DNA from: Haloplanus sp. CK5-1
Lineage (GTDB): Archaea; Halobacteriota; Halobacteria; Halobacteriales; Haloferacaceae
Length of the DNA: 64,000 nucleotides
Assembly: GCF_037201915.1 (NCBI RefSeq)
Contig: NZ_CP147505.1
Coordinates: forward strand, 930,001-994,000
Direction of reading: 5' to 3'
In this document: one piece after another, positions 1 through 6,640 of the stretch
How positions within the stretch are numbered: the stretch's first letter is position 1
Layout of the letters: every line of letters begins with the position of its first letter
Notes under the pieces: generated by a model
What the model was told of the DNA's origin: nothing
Database searches by the model: none
What the model saw: only the letters and a program-made list of their open reading frames with translations
Translations under genes and position numbers: made by a program

Positions 1-1322
1 TTCACTGACCGAACCAGTGACCGGAACTCCTCGTAAGCGTCTACCAGCAAGTCAAACGATTTAATCAGGAAACTACCGCTCCCACACGACACGTCCAAGA
101 CAGCAATATCCTCAATAGCGTTGAACTCGTCACGGGCGGCTTCAAAATTCGGCTCGTCACCTTCCAACTCCTCTCGCACCCTTGCCATTATATCGTCAAT
201 CCGGTCACCCAATACGCTCTCAACGATGTATTCAACCACCGGAACTGGCGTATAGTAGATACCTTCTTCTTGACGTTCATCCGGGTTTTCAACCAGTTCC
301 AAGTCCTCGGATTTGTCCTCAATAGCATGACCAAGGTAGTCCTCGTAGATGTTCCCGAGTACGTCGGCGTCGATATACGAGAAGTTGTAGTCGTACAACG
401 AGTCGATAGTATCTAACAGTACTTTGTTTGAAATTTCGTAGTCTTCGCATTGATGTTCCGCGAACAACTCCGAATTGTAGACTGAATCGAAATCTCGGAA
501 CGCGTTTTTTAGGTCACGAACCAGTGTCCGTACGTCGGGATTAATCGTGGTCTGTTTCCAAGACTCGGACATATTCAGCAACGTGTCCGCTGGAATGACC
601 CCACGGTCTTCCGAGACTCTCATAACCACTACCCGGTCTAAAATCCTCTGTACACTGTCTCGAAGGTCTTCCATTGATAGGTCAGAATGGGAGTCATGTA
701 TGTCCTGTGTAAGACGCCGACGTGCTTCAGATAGAACATTCAGAATTTCTTCGGTGACTGTCTCACGCTCTCGCGTTCTTTCCAATCGTCCAAGTGACCC
801 GTCCGCGACAGCGGCTTTAGAGAGATTTGCCAGTCGCTCAAATCCATCTTCAGATGTGTATTCATCCGCTGAAAGAGTGAAGACCAGCCCGCTTTCGAGG
901 TCATCTTTGCTGACGTGCGTAAAGTAGAGTCGGAGTTCCTCGAAGTTGGTCAAGACGGCCCAATCACACCCTTGGTGCCATGCGTAGTCTATCGCCTGTT
1001 CGACGTAAGACTGGGTTTCGCCACTACTGACCCGACGACTCCCGTCAAGGTCTTCCGAGAACGACTTTGCCTCAATGAAGAACTGTTCGCGTCCATTGAG
1101 ACTCAATGCGTAGTCGGCTTCCCCGACAAGTGTCCGCTGTTCAGGTTTCACTTGGTCGGTCGTCGTATCCCACCCGAGCGCTCGAAGAAGGGGATTAATG
1201 AATTGCTGTCGGACGGCGGCTTCCTTCATTTGCTTCCGCTCGTGGGGAGAATGAGATTGGTAGCCGTCTACCAAATCCTGTATGGCGTCCTTGTCAATGT
1301 CTTCAGTTTGTTGAACGCTCAT
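1..1322 (-). CDS. Type IIG-like restriction-modification protein (N-terminal part, cut by window edge)
   Basis: My reading of the reverse strand gives an uninterrupted frame from ATG at 1322 to base 1, about 440 residues, with the C-terminus outside the window. Residues 65-90 hold a PD-(D/E)xK-type nuclease signature (D70, then E84-A-K86). Residues 350-370 contain a YYTP stretch typical of the start of gamma-class N6-adenine methyltransferase domains. Residues 410-420 are the SAM-binding motif I (DVSCGSGSFLI). The catalytic NPPY/F motif would lie further on and is not visible. Nuclease and methylase in one chain is the type IIG (Eco57I/MmeI-like) layout, which would methylate and cut DNA in the cytoplasm without separate subunits. 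BREX PglX-like or related solitary methylases are alternatives, but the N-terminal nuclease motif favours IIG. The gene is moderate in GC like its neighbours and lies in a putative mobile element. Confidence 0.8.
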   Translation of the reverse strand, partial: MSVQQTEDIDKDAIQDLVDGYQSHSPHERKQMKEAAVRQQFINPLLRALGWDTTTDQVKPEQRTLVGEADYALSLNGREQFFIEAKSFSEDLDGSRRVSSGETQSYVEQAIDYAWHQGCDWAVLTNFEELRLYFTHVSKDDLESGLVFTLSADEYTSEDGFERLANLSKAAVADGSLGRLERTRERETVTEEILNVLSEARRRLTQDIHDSHSDLSMEDLRDSVQRILDRVVVMRVSEDRGVIPADTLLNMSESWKQTTINPDVRTLVRDLKNAFRDFDSVYNSELFAEHQCEDYEISNKVLLDTIDSLYDYNFSYIDADVLGNIYEDYLGHAIEDKSEDLELVENPDERQEEGIYYTPVPVVEYIVESVLGDRIDDIMARVREELEGDEPNFEAARDEFNAIEDIAVLDVSCGSGSFLIKSFDLLVDAYEEFRSLVRSV

Positions 1323-1746
1323 ATACGAAGTTATCGTCACTCCGAATCCTCATCTTATCAAACCATCGTAAGCCGACATAGACGAGACGGTCTACACCCA
1401 TTCGACCTGACTGACACCGACGACCGCGAGGTTGTCAAAGAGTTCTTCGCGTATTCTGACTCGGTTGGCCGGTCGCTCTTTCAGTAGCCCTATTAGCGAA
1501 CTCTGTCCGTCATTTTCTGTCAGTACCCCTATTAGAAACATTCCAGAATAGGGAATAGACGGGCTGATAGGCTCGTTAACGACAGATACGGCGTGTCACT
1601 TTTGACCCTCGAAATCGAAGTGTATTGTAACGACAACTTCAGTCGCGCCACTATGGAAGATTGCTCCAAGGGACGGAATAAGAAGGGGAGATTGAGTATT
1701 GGATTGCCCTTCCTGTAGACGACGGTTGTCGTGGACGAGTACGACA
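1323..1746. other. Intergenic region between divergent restriction-modification and Prim-Pol genes
   Basis: This 424-base stretch separates two divergently transcribed genes. It contains two 15-base near-identical direct repeats (1482-1496 and 1521-1535) in the orientation of the leftward gene. On the plus strand an open frame without any start codon ends at the TAG near 1486-1488; its last 30 or so codons (HPFDLTDTDDREVV and onward) look protein-like and may be a truncated gene tail. I see no RNA gene. The region may contain the promoters of both neighbours. Confidence 0.5.
1482..1535 (-). repeat. Two direct copies of motif CTAATAGGGsTACTG upstream of the RM gene
   Basis: Read on the minus strand, 1535-1521 is CTAATAGGGGTACTG and 1496-1482 is CTAATAGGGCTACTG. 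They differ at one base and are spaced 39 bases apart. Related copies occur at 3435-3449 (plus strand, CTAATAGGGATAATG) and 6363-6346 (minus strand, CTGATAGGGATAATATGA). All four lie in non-coding DNA of the left element. They could be operator or iteron sites for an element-encoded DNA-binding protein, or promoter elements. That role is inference. Confidence 0.6.
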
Positions 1747-3339
1747 ATGAACGATAGTAGCCCTGTCCGCAAAAGAGTATCGAACACACAGAAAACGCAC
1801 GGTTCGCGTCCTGTCCCGTACTATCGAGACGGGGTAGTAGAATTTGCTGTTCCCGATAAGCCAATTGAGACTCGCGCTCGGATACGCGAAGAGCAACGAA
1901 ACCGGCGTGGTGATTACGCTCCCCGACTCTCGAACCGTCAGTGCGACCACGACGCGCACCAGAATCCGAAGTGCGTCTGTAACTGCACTGATTCCGAACG
2001 TGCTGAATTGCTCCGTGATTACCTACAGGTTTTGGCACAGTATGGATGGAACTCACCCCGACTCATGCCGGTCGGTTCGGAAGGCAAAGCGCCCTATATT
2101 GCTGAACGCCACATTGGCCTCACACAGCCCAAAATCCGCGACTTGCTCTACACCCCTCAAGAAGCAATAGAAGCCGTTAAAACCGGCGCTATCGGCTTCT
2201 GTCTGTATGCTGACCGACCCGAACACAACACCAAGGAACTGGTCTTTTTCGACCGTGACGAACCTGACAGGTGGCCCAACATTGGTGAGACGGTTCGCGT
2301 AGTCTCCGGTTCGGGAACTGGCGACCATCTGACTTTCTCCGCTAACGGTGAGATTGAAAATGCGAAGGGCAAAGGCAATTTGTCGGGAATCGGTTCGGTG
2401 CGAGGGCCTAACTGGTTCGTAGTTCTTCCCGGCTCGGTACATCCGACCGGTGGTATCTACCACATGGCCGAGAATCCCGGCATGGCCGAACTGTCGCCCG
2501 AGCAACTCCCAAGAGAGTTACAGAAGGGTGCGCTCCCTCAATCCGAACTACCGGACGGTGTAGTATCTGGTGCTACGTCGAATTTTAATCCGAACGCCAG
2601 CCTTCCGTCGGGGTTCTCCGCGAACGACGTAACGAACGATATTGGAATCCCACTCGAAGACGTGCGACAGGTATCTACGTGGCTGAACTACCTACTGACG
2701 TTTATCGAGCCGAACGGCTACGACAGTTTGAGCGAAGCCGACCAAGCGACGGTTCGGTACTTACTGATTTGGCGATTCGAGCCGACCGACATTGCCCGTA
2801 TCCTTCGGGACTGTCGCGACCGTCGCGGTCGGGTAGACCGAGAAGACCACCCACACAAACTATGGCGCGACGGCTATGTCGAGCGAACAATCACGAACAC
2901 AGGAATCCCGTATCAGGTTGACTCGGACTTGGGAAAAGCGCTTGTAGAAGACGCAATGGAAACGAAGGGGCGTAGGCCTTCAGCCGGGTCGAAATCACTT
3001 CGAGAAGTTCGAGACGCATTTCGGAACCTTGGGAACGAACTGACGACCACCGAGATAGTCGAAAGTTCATACGTGGGTTGGCGTGGCTCGAAGAAGGAAT
3101 CCGTCAAAAGGCGCGTCGTTCGGTGCTTCGATATTTTCGATACCGCCGGGTATATTGAGTGGGAGAAAGACGGACGACAGAACATCTACATTGAAGAAGG
3201 ACTCACCAACCTACGGATACCGGGTGACTACGAATGGTGCCAGCGAACGGCGGCACTGATGGGCGAAGAAATCGACTCCGCTGATATGGGTATCGAGAGT
3301 GAGCGAGACGAACGTGCAACGAAGCGGAGCAACACGTAA
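1747..3339 (+). CDS. Bifunctional DNA primase/polymerase (Prim-Pol) family protein
   Basis: A 530-residue protein. The middle carries what looks like a Prim-Pol (AEP superfamily) core: an acidic metal motif FDRDEPD at residues 168-174, a SGSGTGDHLTF motif at 187-197 (the s-G-x-H nucleotide-binding signature), and a GPNWFVVLPGSVHPTGGIY stretch at 220-238. A small Cys/His cluster (C66, C76, C78, C80) precedes the core. The C-terminal third has no obvious helicase Walker motifs and may be a winged-helix-type region. Such proteins start replication in archaeal plasmids and viruses by making primers. I chose ATG 1747; a TTG at 1699 would add 16 residues. The adjacent 950-base gene-free region downstream is a candidate origin. 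Codon use is less GC-rich than in the core genes to the right. Confidence 0.7.
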   Translation: MNDSSPVRKRVSNTQKTHGSRPVPYYRDGVVEFAVPDKPIETRARIREEQRNRRGDYAPRLSNRQCDHDAHQNPKCVCNCTDSERAELLRDYLQVLAQYGWNSPRLMPVGSEGKAPYIAERHIGLTQPKIRDLLYTPQEAIEAVKTGAIGFCLYADRPEHNTKELVFFDRDEPDRWPNIGETVRVVSGSGTGDHLTFSANGEIENAKGKGNLSGIGSVRGPNWFVVLPGSVHPTGGIYHMAENPGMAELSPEQLPRELQKGALPQSELPDGVVSGATSNFNPNASLPSGFSANDVTNDIGIPLEDVRQVSTWLNYLLTFIEPNGYDSLSEADQATVRYLLIWRFEPTDIARILRDCRDRRGRVDREDHPHKLWRDGYVERTITNTGIPYQVDSDLGKALVEDAMETKGRRPSAGSKSLREVRDAFRNLGNELTTTEIVESSYVGWRGSKKESVKRRVVRCFDIFDTAGYIEWEKDGRQNIYIEEGLTNLRIPGDYEWCQRTAALMGEEIDSADMGIESERDERATKRSNT

Positions 3340-3434
3340 CTACACACTATTGTCCTTCCCCCCCTCTCCCCGTCTCTTTTTCCCTATGTGTATCTGTGTC
3401 CGATATTAATCTCGTTGACATTACGTAGAAGGCA

Positions 3435-3449
3435 CTAATAGGGATAATG
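3435..3449 (+). repeat. Third copy of the CTAATAGGG motif
   Basis: CTAATAGGGATAATG lies just downstream of the Prim-Pol gene. It matches the first nine bases of the two copies at 1482-1535 exactly, and shares GATAGGGATAAT-type sequence with the copy at 6346-6363. Confidence 0.55.
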
Positions 3450-3512
3450 AGAGAGCCGCCGAACCCGACCCGCTAAATATTAGGTTGGAATGTGGGACTC
3501 CGACCGTGGCGT

Positions 3513-3543
3513 TCTGAAATCGACACCCGGGGGGTGTTTCAGA
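3513..3543. repeat. Imperfect dyad with perfect ACACCC/GGGTGT core
   Basis: Arms TCTGAAA-tcg-ACACCC and GGGTGT-TTCAGA flank a three-base centre (3529-3531). The inner six base pairs are perfect and the outer arm has a three-base bulge on the left. A further copy of TTCTGAAAT lies at 3599-3607, beyond an AT-rich patch. The pair could be inverted initiator sites. The match to the known haloarchaeal ORB consensus is weak. Confidence 0.5.
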
Positions 3544-3843
3544 GAACCTACTGGGGGCGTCTATAGACTTATCAGATTATAATACAAAAACGGCAATCTT
3601 CTGAAATAGGTGGCGGACTCTGAACGGTGACCCTCACCTGTTTGACCCGGTGCCTGAAAGGGAATTACCTTCGCTCTATGGCTTTCTAAGGCCGTCTAAG
3701 ATGGACACAGAAAACCATAGCGACCCCCTGTAGCCCATACGGATTGTCTCTCTGGTAGGGTGGGTCTGTCATTAGACGCCTGTCAGCCCTGTCATAGAGC
3801 CGAGAGTACCCACCAGTAAGCGTCGTCGGCTCCCTACAGAGAC

Positions 3844-3879
3844 GGGGGTCAGGGGGACACAGGCGTCAGGGGGTCAGGG
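3844..3879 (+). repeat. G-quadruplex-type G-tract cluster
   Basis: Four G-tracts of 5, 5, 5 and 3 bases (3844-3848, 3852-3856, 3869-3873, 3877-3879) are separated by loops of 3, 12 and 3 bases, two of them tca. A GGGGGAgtCCCCC dyad follows just after. Sequence alone allows an intramolecular quadruplex; whether one forms at high salt is unknown. Confidence 0.5.
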
Positions 3880-4291
3880 ATACCCGGAGCGACTGGGGGA
3901 GTCCCCCGGCCAGTCCCGGTGGGGGTCGGGGGTCGTGGGCGTCGAAAAATATCTGAAGCACTCTCCGACTGTCTCGATATTGTATTTTCGCGGGGTGACG
4001 ACCGCGTTCGTGGCCCATACAGGCTGTTCAGGCCGGTCGTGAGGGACACCTTCGACGGCGTGTTCCACTCGTCGGCGTCGGGCTTCGACGGCGACAGGGG
4101 CGGACTGGTGGGCGAGAATAGGCCCTATGACCGTCGTTGGAAGGGTGCGCTCATAGCGGTCGGCGTAGACACGGCTCTTTAGTAGTTAACAGGCGGTTCT
4201 ACGATACTGACTCTCTCCGTTCACGAACTACAAAGCCCCGACCTTCGCTGTGCCTGACCTTTTTTGCGGTGGTCTACGTCGCATTTCATGT

Positions 4292-4561
4292 ATGGCAAAG
4301 CAACTGTCAGAACTTCCCGATGGAACCGGTGTACGGTTTAATTACCTACAAGAAACCGGATTTCAGTTCGTGACCGAGGTTCAAGATGGACAGGTCATAG
4401 ACCCGAACGGTGACAAACGCTCACCAAATGGAGCCGCCCGAGAGGTTGATAAAAGAATCCGCGGTGAAGACTCTCGTCCGTCCGATACTGGTTGGGGTAC
4501 GAGTGAGTATTGGGAGTGTTTCACGAAGAACGGATGGGAAGAGATTCACTCGGACGGATAA
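4292..4561 (+). CDS. Small protein, possibly a RAMA-type (R-M-associated) domain
   Basis: An 89-residue protein starting at ATG 4292; an upstream in-frame start at 4250 would add 14 residues that look like translated leader. The layout is a beta-rich half (GVRFNYLQETGFQFVTEV), a short DGQVIDPNGDKR hairpin, an SPNGAAREV helix, and a closing GWGTSEYWECFTKNGWEEI segment. The order dG-x-i...SP-x-aA...G...W resembles RAMA (restriction enzyme-adenine methylase associated) domains. With a restriction-modification gene in the same element that is attractive but unproven, because the family is short and divergent. It is otherwise a conserved-element hypothetical protein. It converges on the helix-turn-helix gene ending at 4574. 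Confidence 0.6.
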   Translation: MAKQLSELPDGTGVRFNYLQETGFQFVTEVQDGQVIDPNGDKRSPNGAAREVDKRIRGEDSRPSDTGWGTSEYWECFTKNGWEEIHSDG

Positions 4562-4573
4562 CTCGGCGCGACA

Positions 4574-4936
4574 TTACGCACTCAAATTGTCCAGCCGGCC
4601 GTAGGTCACTTCGTCGGCGTTCTCGTCGGTCAGCCCGTACTTGGCGAGGTACTTTCTTACCGTCACGGTCGAACAGTCGAACTCTTCAAGCGCCGCTATC
4701 TCGTCCGCTGACAGTCCTTCATCCTCGAAGAGTCGGCGGAGTGTCGGTTCGTGTCGCCACGGTCGAACTATGCCATGTCGCTCTAAGAACACCGTGACGT
4801 GGCTTTTCGAGACACCGAGTGCGTAAGCGATTGCTTTGGGTGATAGTCCGCCCTCTCGGTAAGTCTGTTCGAGAAACTCTCTGTCAGCCCACGGTTCGTC
4901 GTCGGGAATCTGGTCTTCAGGAATCCGAATTGGCAT
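4574..4936 (-). CDS. Double helix-turn-helix DNA-binding protein
   Basis: A 120-residue protein read from ATG 4936; ATG 4957 would add seven residues but would sit at or just before the start expected from the TATA box at 4976-4988. Two helix-turn-helix units are visible: about residues 31-57 (LSPKAIAYALGVSKSHVTVF, then LERHGI) and about 68-99 (LSADEIAALEEFDCSTVTVR, then KYLAKYGL). Each has the sigma-like pattern of a turn followed by a recognition helix. Tandem HTH proteins of this size in archaeal elements are usually regulators of copy number or of the element's own genes, or adaptor parts of recombinases. It shares its promoter region with the divergent gene at 5026, so autoregulation is plausible. 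The exact family is not recognised. Confidence 0.75.
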   Translation of the reverse strand: MPIRIPEDQIPDDEPWADREFLEQTYREGGLSPKAIAYALGVSKSHVTVFLERHGIVRPWRHEPTLRRLFEDEGLSADEIAALEEFDCSTVTVRKYLAKYGLTDENADEVTYGRLDNLSA

Positions 4937-4975
4937 ATCCGAGCATACGTGTCGCACACAATTAATGCTTCATAG

Positions 4976-4988
4976 TTATATAAATATA
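4976..4988. promoter_or_regulatory. Divergent TATA region between HTH gene and 5026 gene
   Basis: TTATATAAATATA is the most AT-rich stretch nearby and reads as a TATA box in both directions. It lies about 45 bases from ATG 5026 on the right and about 45 from ATG 4936 on the left. It is probably shared by both genes and a natural target for the HTH protein. Confidence 0.6.
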
Positions 4989-5025
4989 GTTCAATAATGC
5001 CCCACAATATTAGAGCAAGAGAAAA

Positions 5026-5259
5026 ATGTCCAAAGTGTTCGCGGGGTCAGACGGTTCGTTCATGTCGGCATGGCAAGCGTGGAAGCGTCGAAATCACGAA
5101 TACGAATCATTCGTTATGGGCCAAGGAGATACGATAGTGTTCCGGACAACCGACGAAGAGGGGAATGAAGAGTTTATCTGGTATCACGGGATTGCGGAAG
5201 ACGACCTACCGGATGGGGTGGAAATCAACGGCGTGACTGTTCAAGATAGGCGGGAGTAG
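5026..5259 (+). CDS. Small hypothetical protein of the left element
   Basis: A 77-residue acidic protein with no family I recognise. It starts MSKVFAGSDGSF, is followed by a basic-aromatic stretch (AWQAWKRRNHEYESF), and has beta-like segments (GDTIVFRTTDEEGNEEFIWY) ending in a DDLPDGVEINGVTV pattern. The ATG lies about 40 bases downstream of the divergent TATA region. It is followed 31 bases later by the zinc-knuckle gene at 5291 on the same strand, so the two may be co-transcribed. No signal peptide or membrane segment is seen; a cytoplasmic role is likely but unknown. Confidence 0.6.
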   Translation: MSKVFAGSDGSFMSAWQAWKRRNHEYESFVMGQGDTIVFRTTDEEGNEEFIWYHGIAEDDLPDGVEINGVTVQDRRE

Positions 5260-5290
5260 AACCAAACCGACCGCCCCCAACAATCAAATC

Positions 5291-5596
5291 ATGGACTGTC
5301 CCATTTGCGGCGCAATCGTTGGCGAGTCTGACTATCCGAATCAGGTGTGCGATGAGTGCGACCGTCAAGCGGTGAATGAGAACGGCGACGAACCGTGGCA
5401 TGGGTGGCCGCCCGGTGAAGAGCCGGAGTCAGAAGACGGGACGATTCGGATGGCTCCCGACCGGGGAGAAAACCCCGTGTTCATTGACGGCGAGAAGTGC
5501 TGGCGGCGGTATCGCTTCGGTGGTTGGATTACGATGGCCGACGACCACGATTGCGAGTCGATTGAAGAGTTCTACGAGGCCCACGACATGATGTAA
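5291..5596 (+). CDS. Small zinc-knuckle protein
   Basis: A 101-residue protein beginning with a zinc ribbon: CPIC at residues 3-6 and CDEC at 20-23. The middle is rich in Pro, Glu and Trp (EPWHGWPPGEEPESEDG). The C-terminal part (GEKCWRRYRFGGWITMADDH) looks like a small beta fold. Such mini zinc proteins are frequent in haloarchaeal plasmids and proviruses, where they are thought to bind nucleic acid or partner proteins; the role here is unknown. It lies 31 bases after the 5026 gene on the same strand. Confidence 0.65.
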   Translation: MDCPICGAIVGESDYPNQVCDECDRQAVNENGDEPWHGWPPGEEPESEDGTIRMAPDRGENPVFIDGEKCWRRYRFGGWITMADDHDCESIEEFYEAHDMM

Positions 5597-5614
5597 TCGC
5601 TCGTCGGTGTCGTC

Positions 5615-5764
5615 CTATTCCGGAGCCACTACGTCTTCACAGGCCGGACATTCAGCCCAAATCCCTGTCTCGCCGTTGGCCTTCGTGTATTCAACCAGAA
5701 GCCACGCTTCGGATATTGACTCACCACAATCCGGACAACAGCCGAGTGGTGAGTCGTTGGTCAT
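5615..5764 (-). CDS. Small zinc-ribbon protein (DUF7837-like)
   Basis: A 49-residue protein from ATG 5764; a longer frame to 5857 exists, but its first 31 residues are basic and unlike haloarchaeal coding. Two CxxC knuckles (C10/C13 and C39/C42) bracket a beta segment (AWLLVEYTKANGETGIWAEC). The layout PLGxCPxCG ... LxEYxx-G...AECPxC matches the small haloarchaeal family I know as DUF7837, a one-domain zinc-binding protein of unknown role. It is encoded opposite to its neighbours and converges with the 5291 gene 18 bases away. Confidence 0.6.
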   Translation of the reverse strand: MTNDSPLGCCPDCGESISEAWLLVEYTKANGETGIWAECPACEDVVAPE

Positions 5765-5924
5765 GCAAAGGGGTGGAAGGCGTGTGACAGTATTCCTTCC
5801 AATCGTTACTTTGGCGTGCTTGAACGTAAGTTTTCGGCGGGAGTGTCCTACCCGCACACCGGGTTTCCACTAAAACGAGTTGTCCGCCACGGTTAACTCA
5901 CCGTCACCTGTAGTCTGAAGGACA

Positions 5925-6080
5925 ATGGGTGTCCGCACGGCCATAACTCGGCTACTTCCCGGCGGTGGGTCGAAAGTGGTAGTTGAGTGTCGCAACTGTG
6001 GGACGAGTTTGTCGCCGGGGATTGAGGAATGTCCGGACTGTGGGAAAACCGAGTTCGTCCGGTACGAGATTCCCGAGTAG
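5925..6080 (+). CDS. 51-residue zinc-ribbon protein
   Basis: Reading the plus strand by eye gives ATG 5925 to TAG 6078-6080, 51 residues. Cysteines C22/C25 and C36/C39 form a classical rubredoxin-type zinc ribbon (VVECRNCGT ... EECPDCGKTEF). The compact CxxC-10-CxxC spacing and the conserved ending (EFVRYEIPE) fit the very small haloarchaeal zinc-ribbon proteins. The first 17 residues may be a wrong N-terminal extension, since GTG starts at the VVVE segment are also possible. Function is unknown; it adds to the group of tiny zinc proteins in this element. Confidence 0.6.
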   Translation: MGVRTAITRLLPGGGSKVVVECRNCGTSLSPGIEECPDCGKTEFVRYEIPE

Positions 6081-6102
6081 ACCACCGACGGTCGGGGGAC
6101 AG

Positions 6103-6303
6103 TCAGTCAATATCGCCAATAAGACGGGCTTGGATTTCCGCTAATGCGTCTCGTTGCTCTTCCGTTACCCCGTCTTCGTCTTCCCCTTCAGACGCGATTT
6201 CAGCGGCACCTTCCTCGTCAACGGGGATTTTCACGTCCGGGTTCCCGTCGCTCATGGCTTCACATCCGAGGGCTGTAACAAAGCCAGTTTCGGCTGGTGT
6301 CAT
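6103..6303 (-). CDS. Small acidic hypothetical protein
   Basis: A 66-residue frame from ATG 6303. Starting at the internal ATG 6255 would give 50 residues (MSDGNPDVKIPVDEEG...). It is very acidic (EGEDEDGVTEEQRDALAEIQ) and ends in a short amphipathic helix. No family is recognised. Upstream, the fourth copy of the CTRATAGGG motif (6346-6363) contains a TATA-like GATAATATGA placed about 45-55 bases before ATG 6303, which would suit transcription of this gene. Confidence 0.45.
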   Translation of the reverse strand: MTPAETGFVTALGCEAMSDGNPDVKIPVDEEGAAEIASEGEDEDGVTEEQRDALAEIQARLIGDID

Positions 6304-6345
6304 TCATACGCTTTCTCGTTGGAAGTATCGTCTACTACCTCGGAC

Positions 6346-6363
6346 TCATATTATCCCTATCAG
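6346..6363 (-). promoter_or_regulatory. Fourth CTRATAGGG motif, TATA-like, upstream of the 6303 gene
   Basis: On the minus strand the sequence is CTGATAGGGATAATATGA. It shares TAGGGATAAT with the copy at 3435-3449. The GATAATAT part could act as a TATA box for the leftward gene starting at 6303. Confidence 0.45.
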
Positions 6364-6567
6364 GGCACCCTACCAGTAGAAATCAGTCAATCGAACCCGA
6401 TTTGCCCTCACGACAAACGAAGTGGGGGTTTTTGAGGGTGGCACTCCTAACTTAGGGTAGACAGCGAAGCCCGTTTGCGAGAGGAAAGAACTGAAAAATC
6501 GCAATACGGCCCGAGGTTAGGGCGAAAGTGAGAACGGCCCGAGAGAGCCACACCCTACGAAATCCGT

Positions 6568-6640
6568 GTCCGGGTTAGGGTAGTGGTTATCCTTCAGCCT
6601 TGTGGAGGCTGAGACGCGGGTTCGATTCTCGCACCCGGAC
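6568..6640 (+). tRNA. tRNA-His (anticodon GTG)
   Basis: A 73-base cloverleaf. With the first G taken as the extra G-1 typical of tRNA-His, the acceptor stem TCCGGGT pairs with ACCCGGA and G-1 pairs with the final C73. The anticodon stem CAGCC/GGCTG encloses the loop TTGTGGA with anticodon GTG at positions 34-36. The T arm GCGGG-TTCGATT-CTCGC has one G-T pair. The D stem is short (GGG/TCC). No intron is seen and CCA is not encoded. The 3' half and its flank recur in degraded form at 14345, 14457 and 14567, marking it as an integration site. Confidence 0.93.

Larger units (their letters stand above)
3340..4291. other. Large gene-free structured region, candidate replication origin of the left element
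   Basis: No convincing gene is present in these 952 bases on either strand; the short open frames lack the acidic composition of haloarchaeal proteins. The stretch holds an imperfect dyad (3513-3543), an AT-rich patch (3563-3590), a TTCTGAAAT direct repeat (3512 and 3599), a hairpin with ggtga/tcacc arms (3626-3638), a ctatgg/ccatag pair (3676/3715), a ggtgggt/acccacc pair (3759/3808), and a run of G-tracts (3844-3879). Dyads beside an AT-rich patch and next to a primase gene fit a plasmid-type origin. That function is inferred only. Confidence 0.4.

Noticed and set aside
3849-4182. Overlapping open frames on both strands in the 3.9-4.2 kb gap
   Set aside because: They lack start support and acidic composition and run through the G-tract and dyad sequences; non-coding origin-like DNA explains them better.
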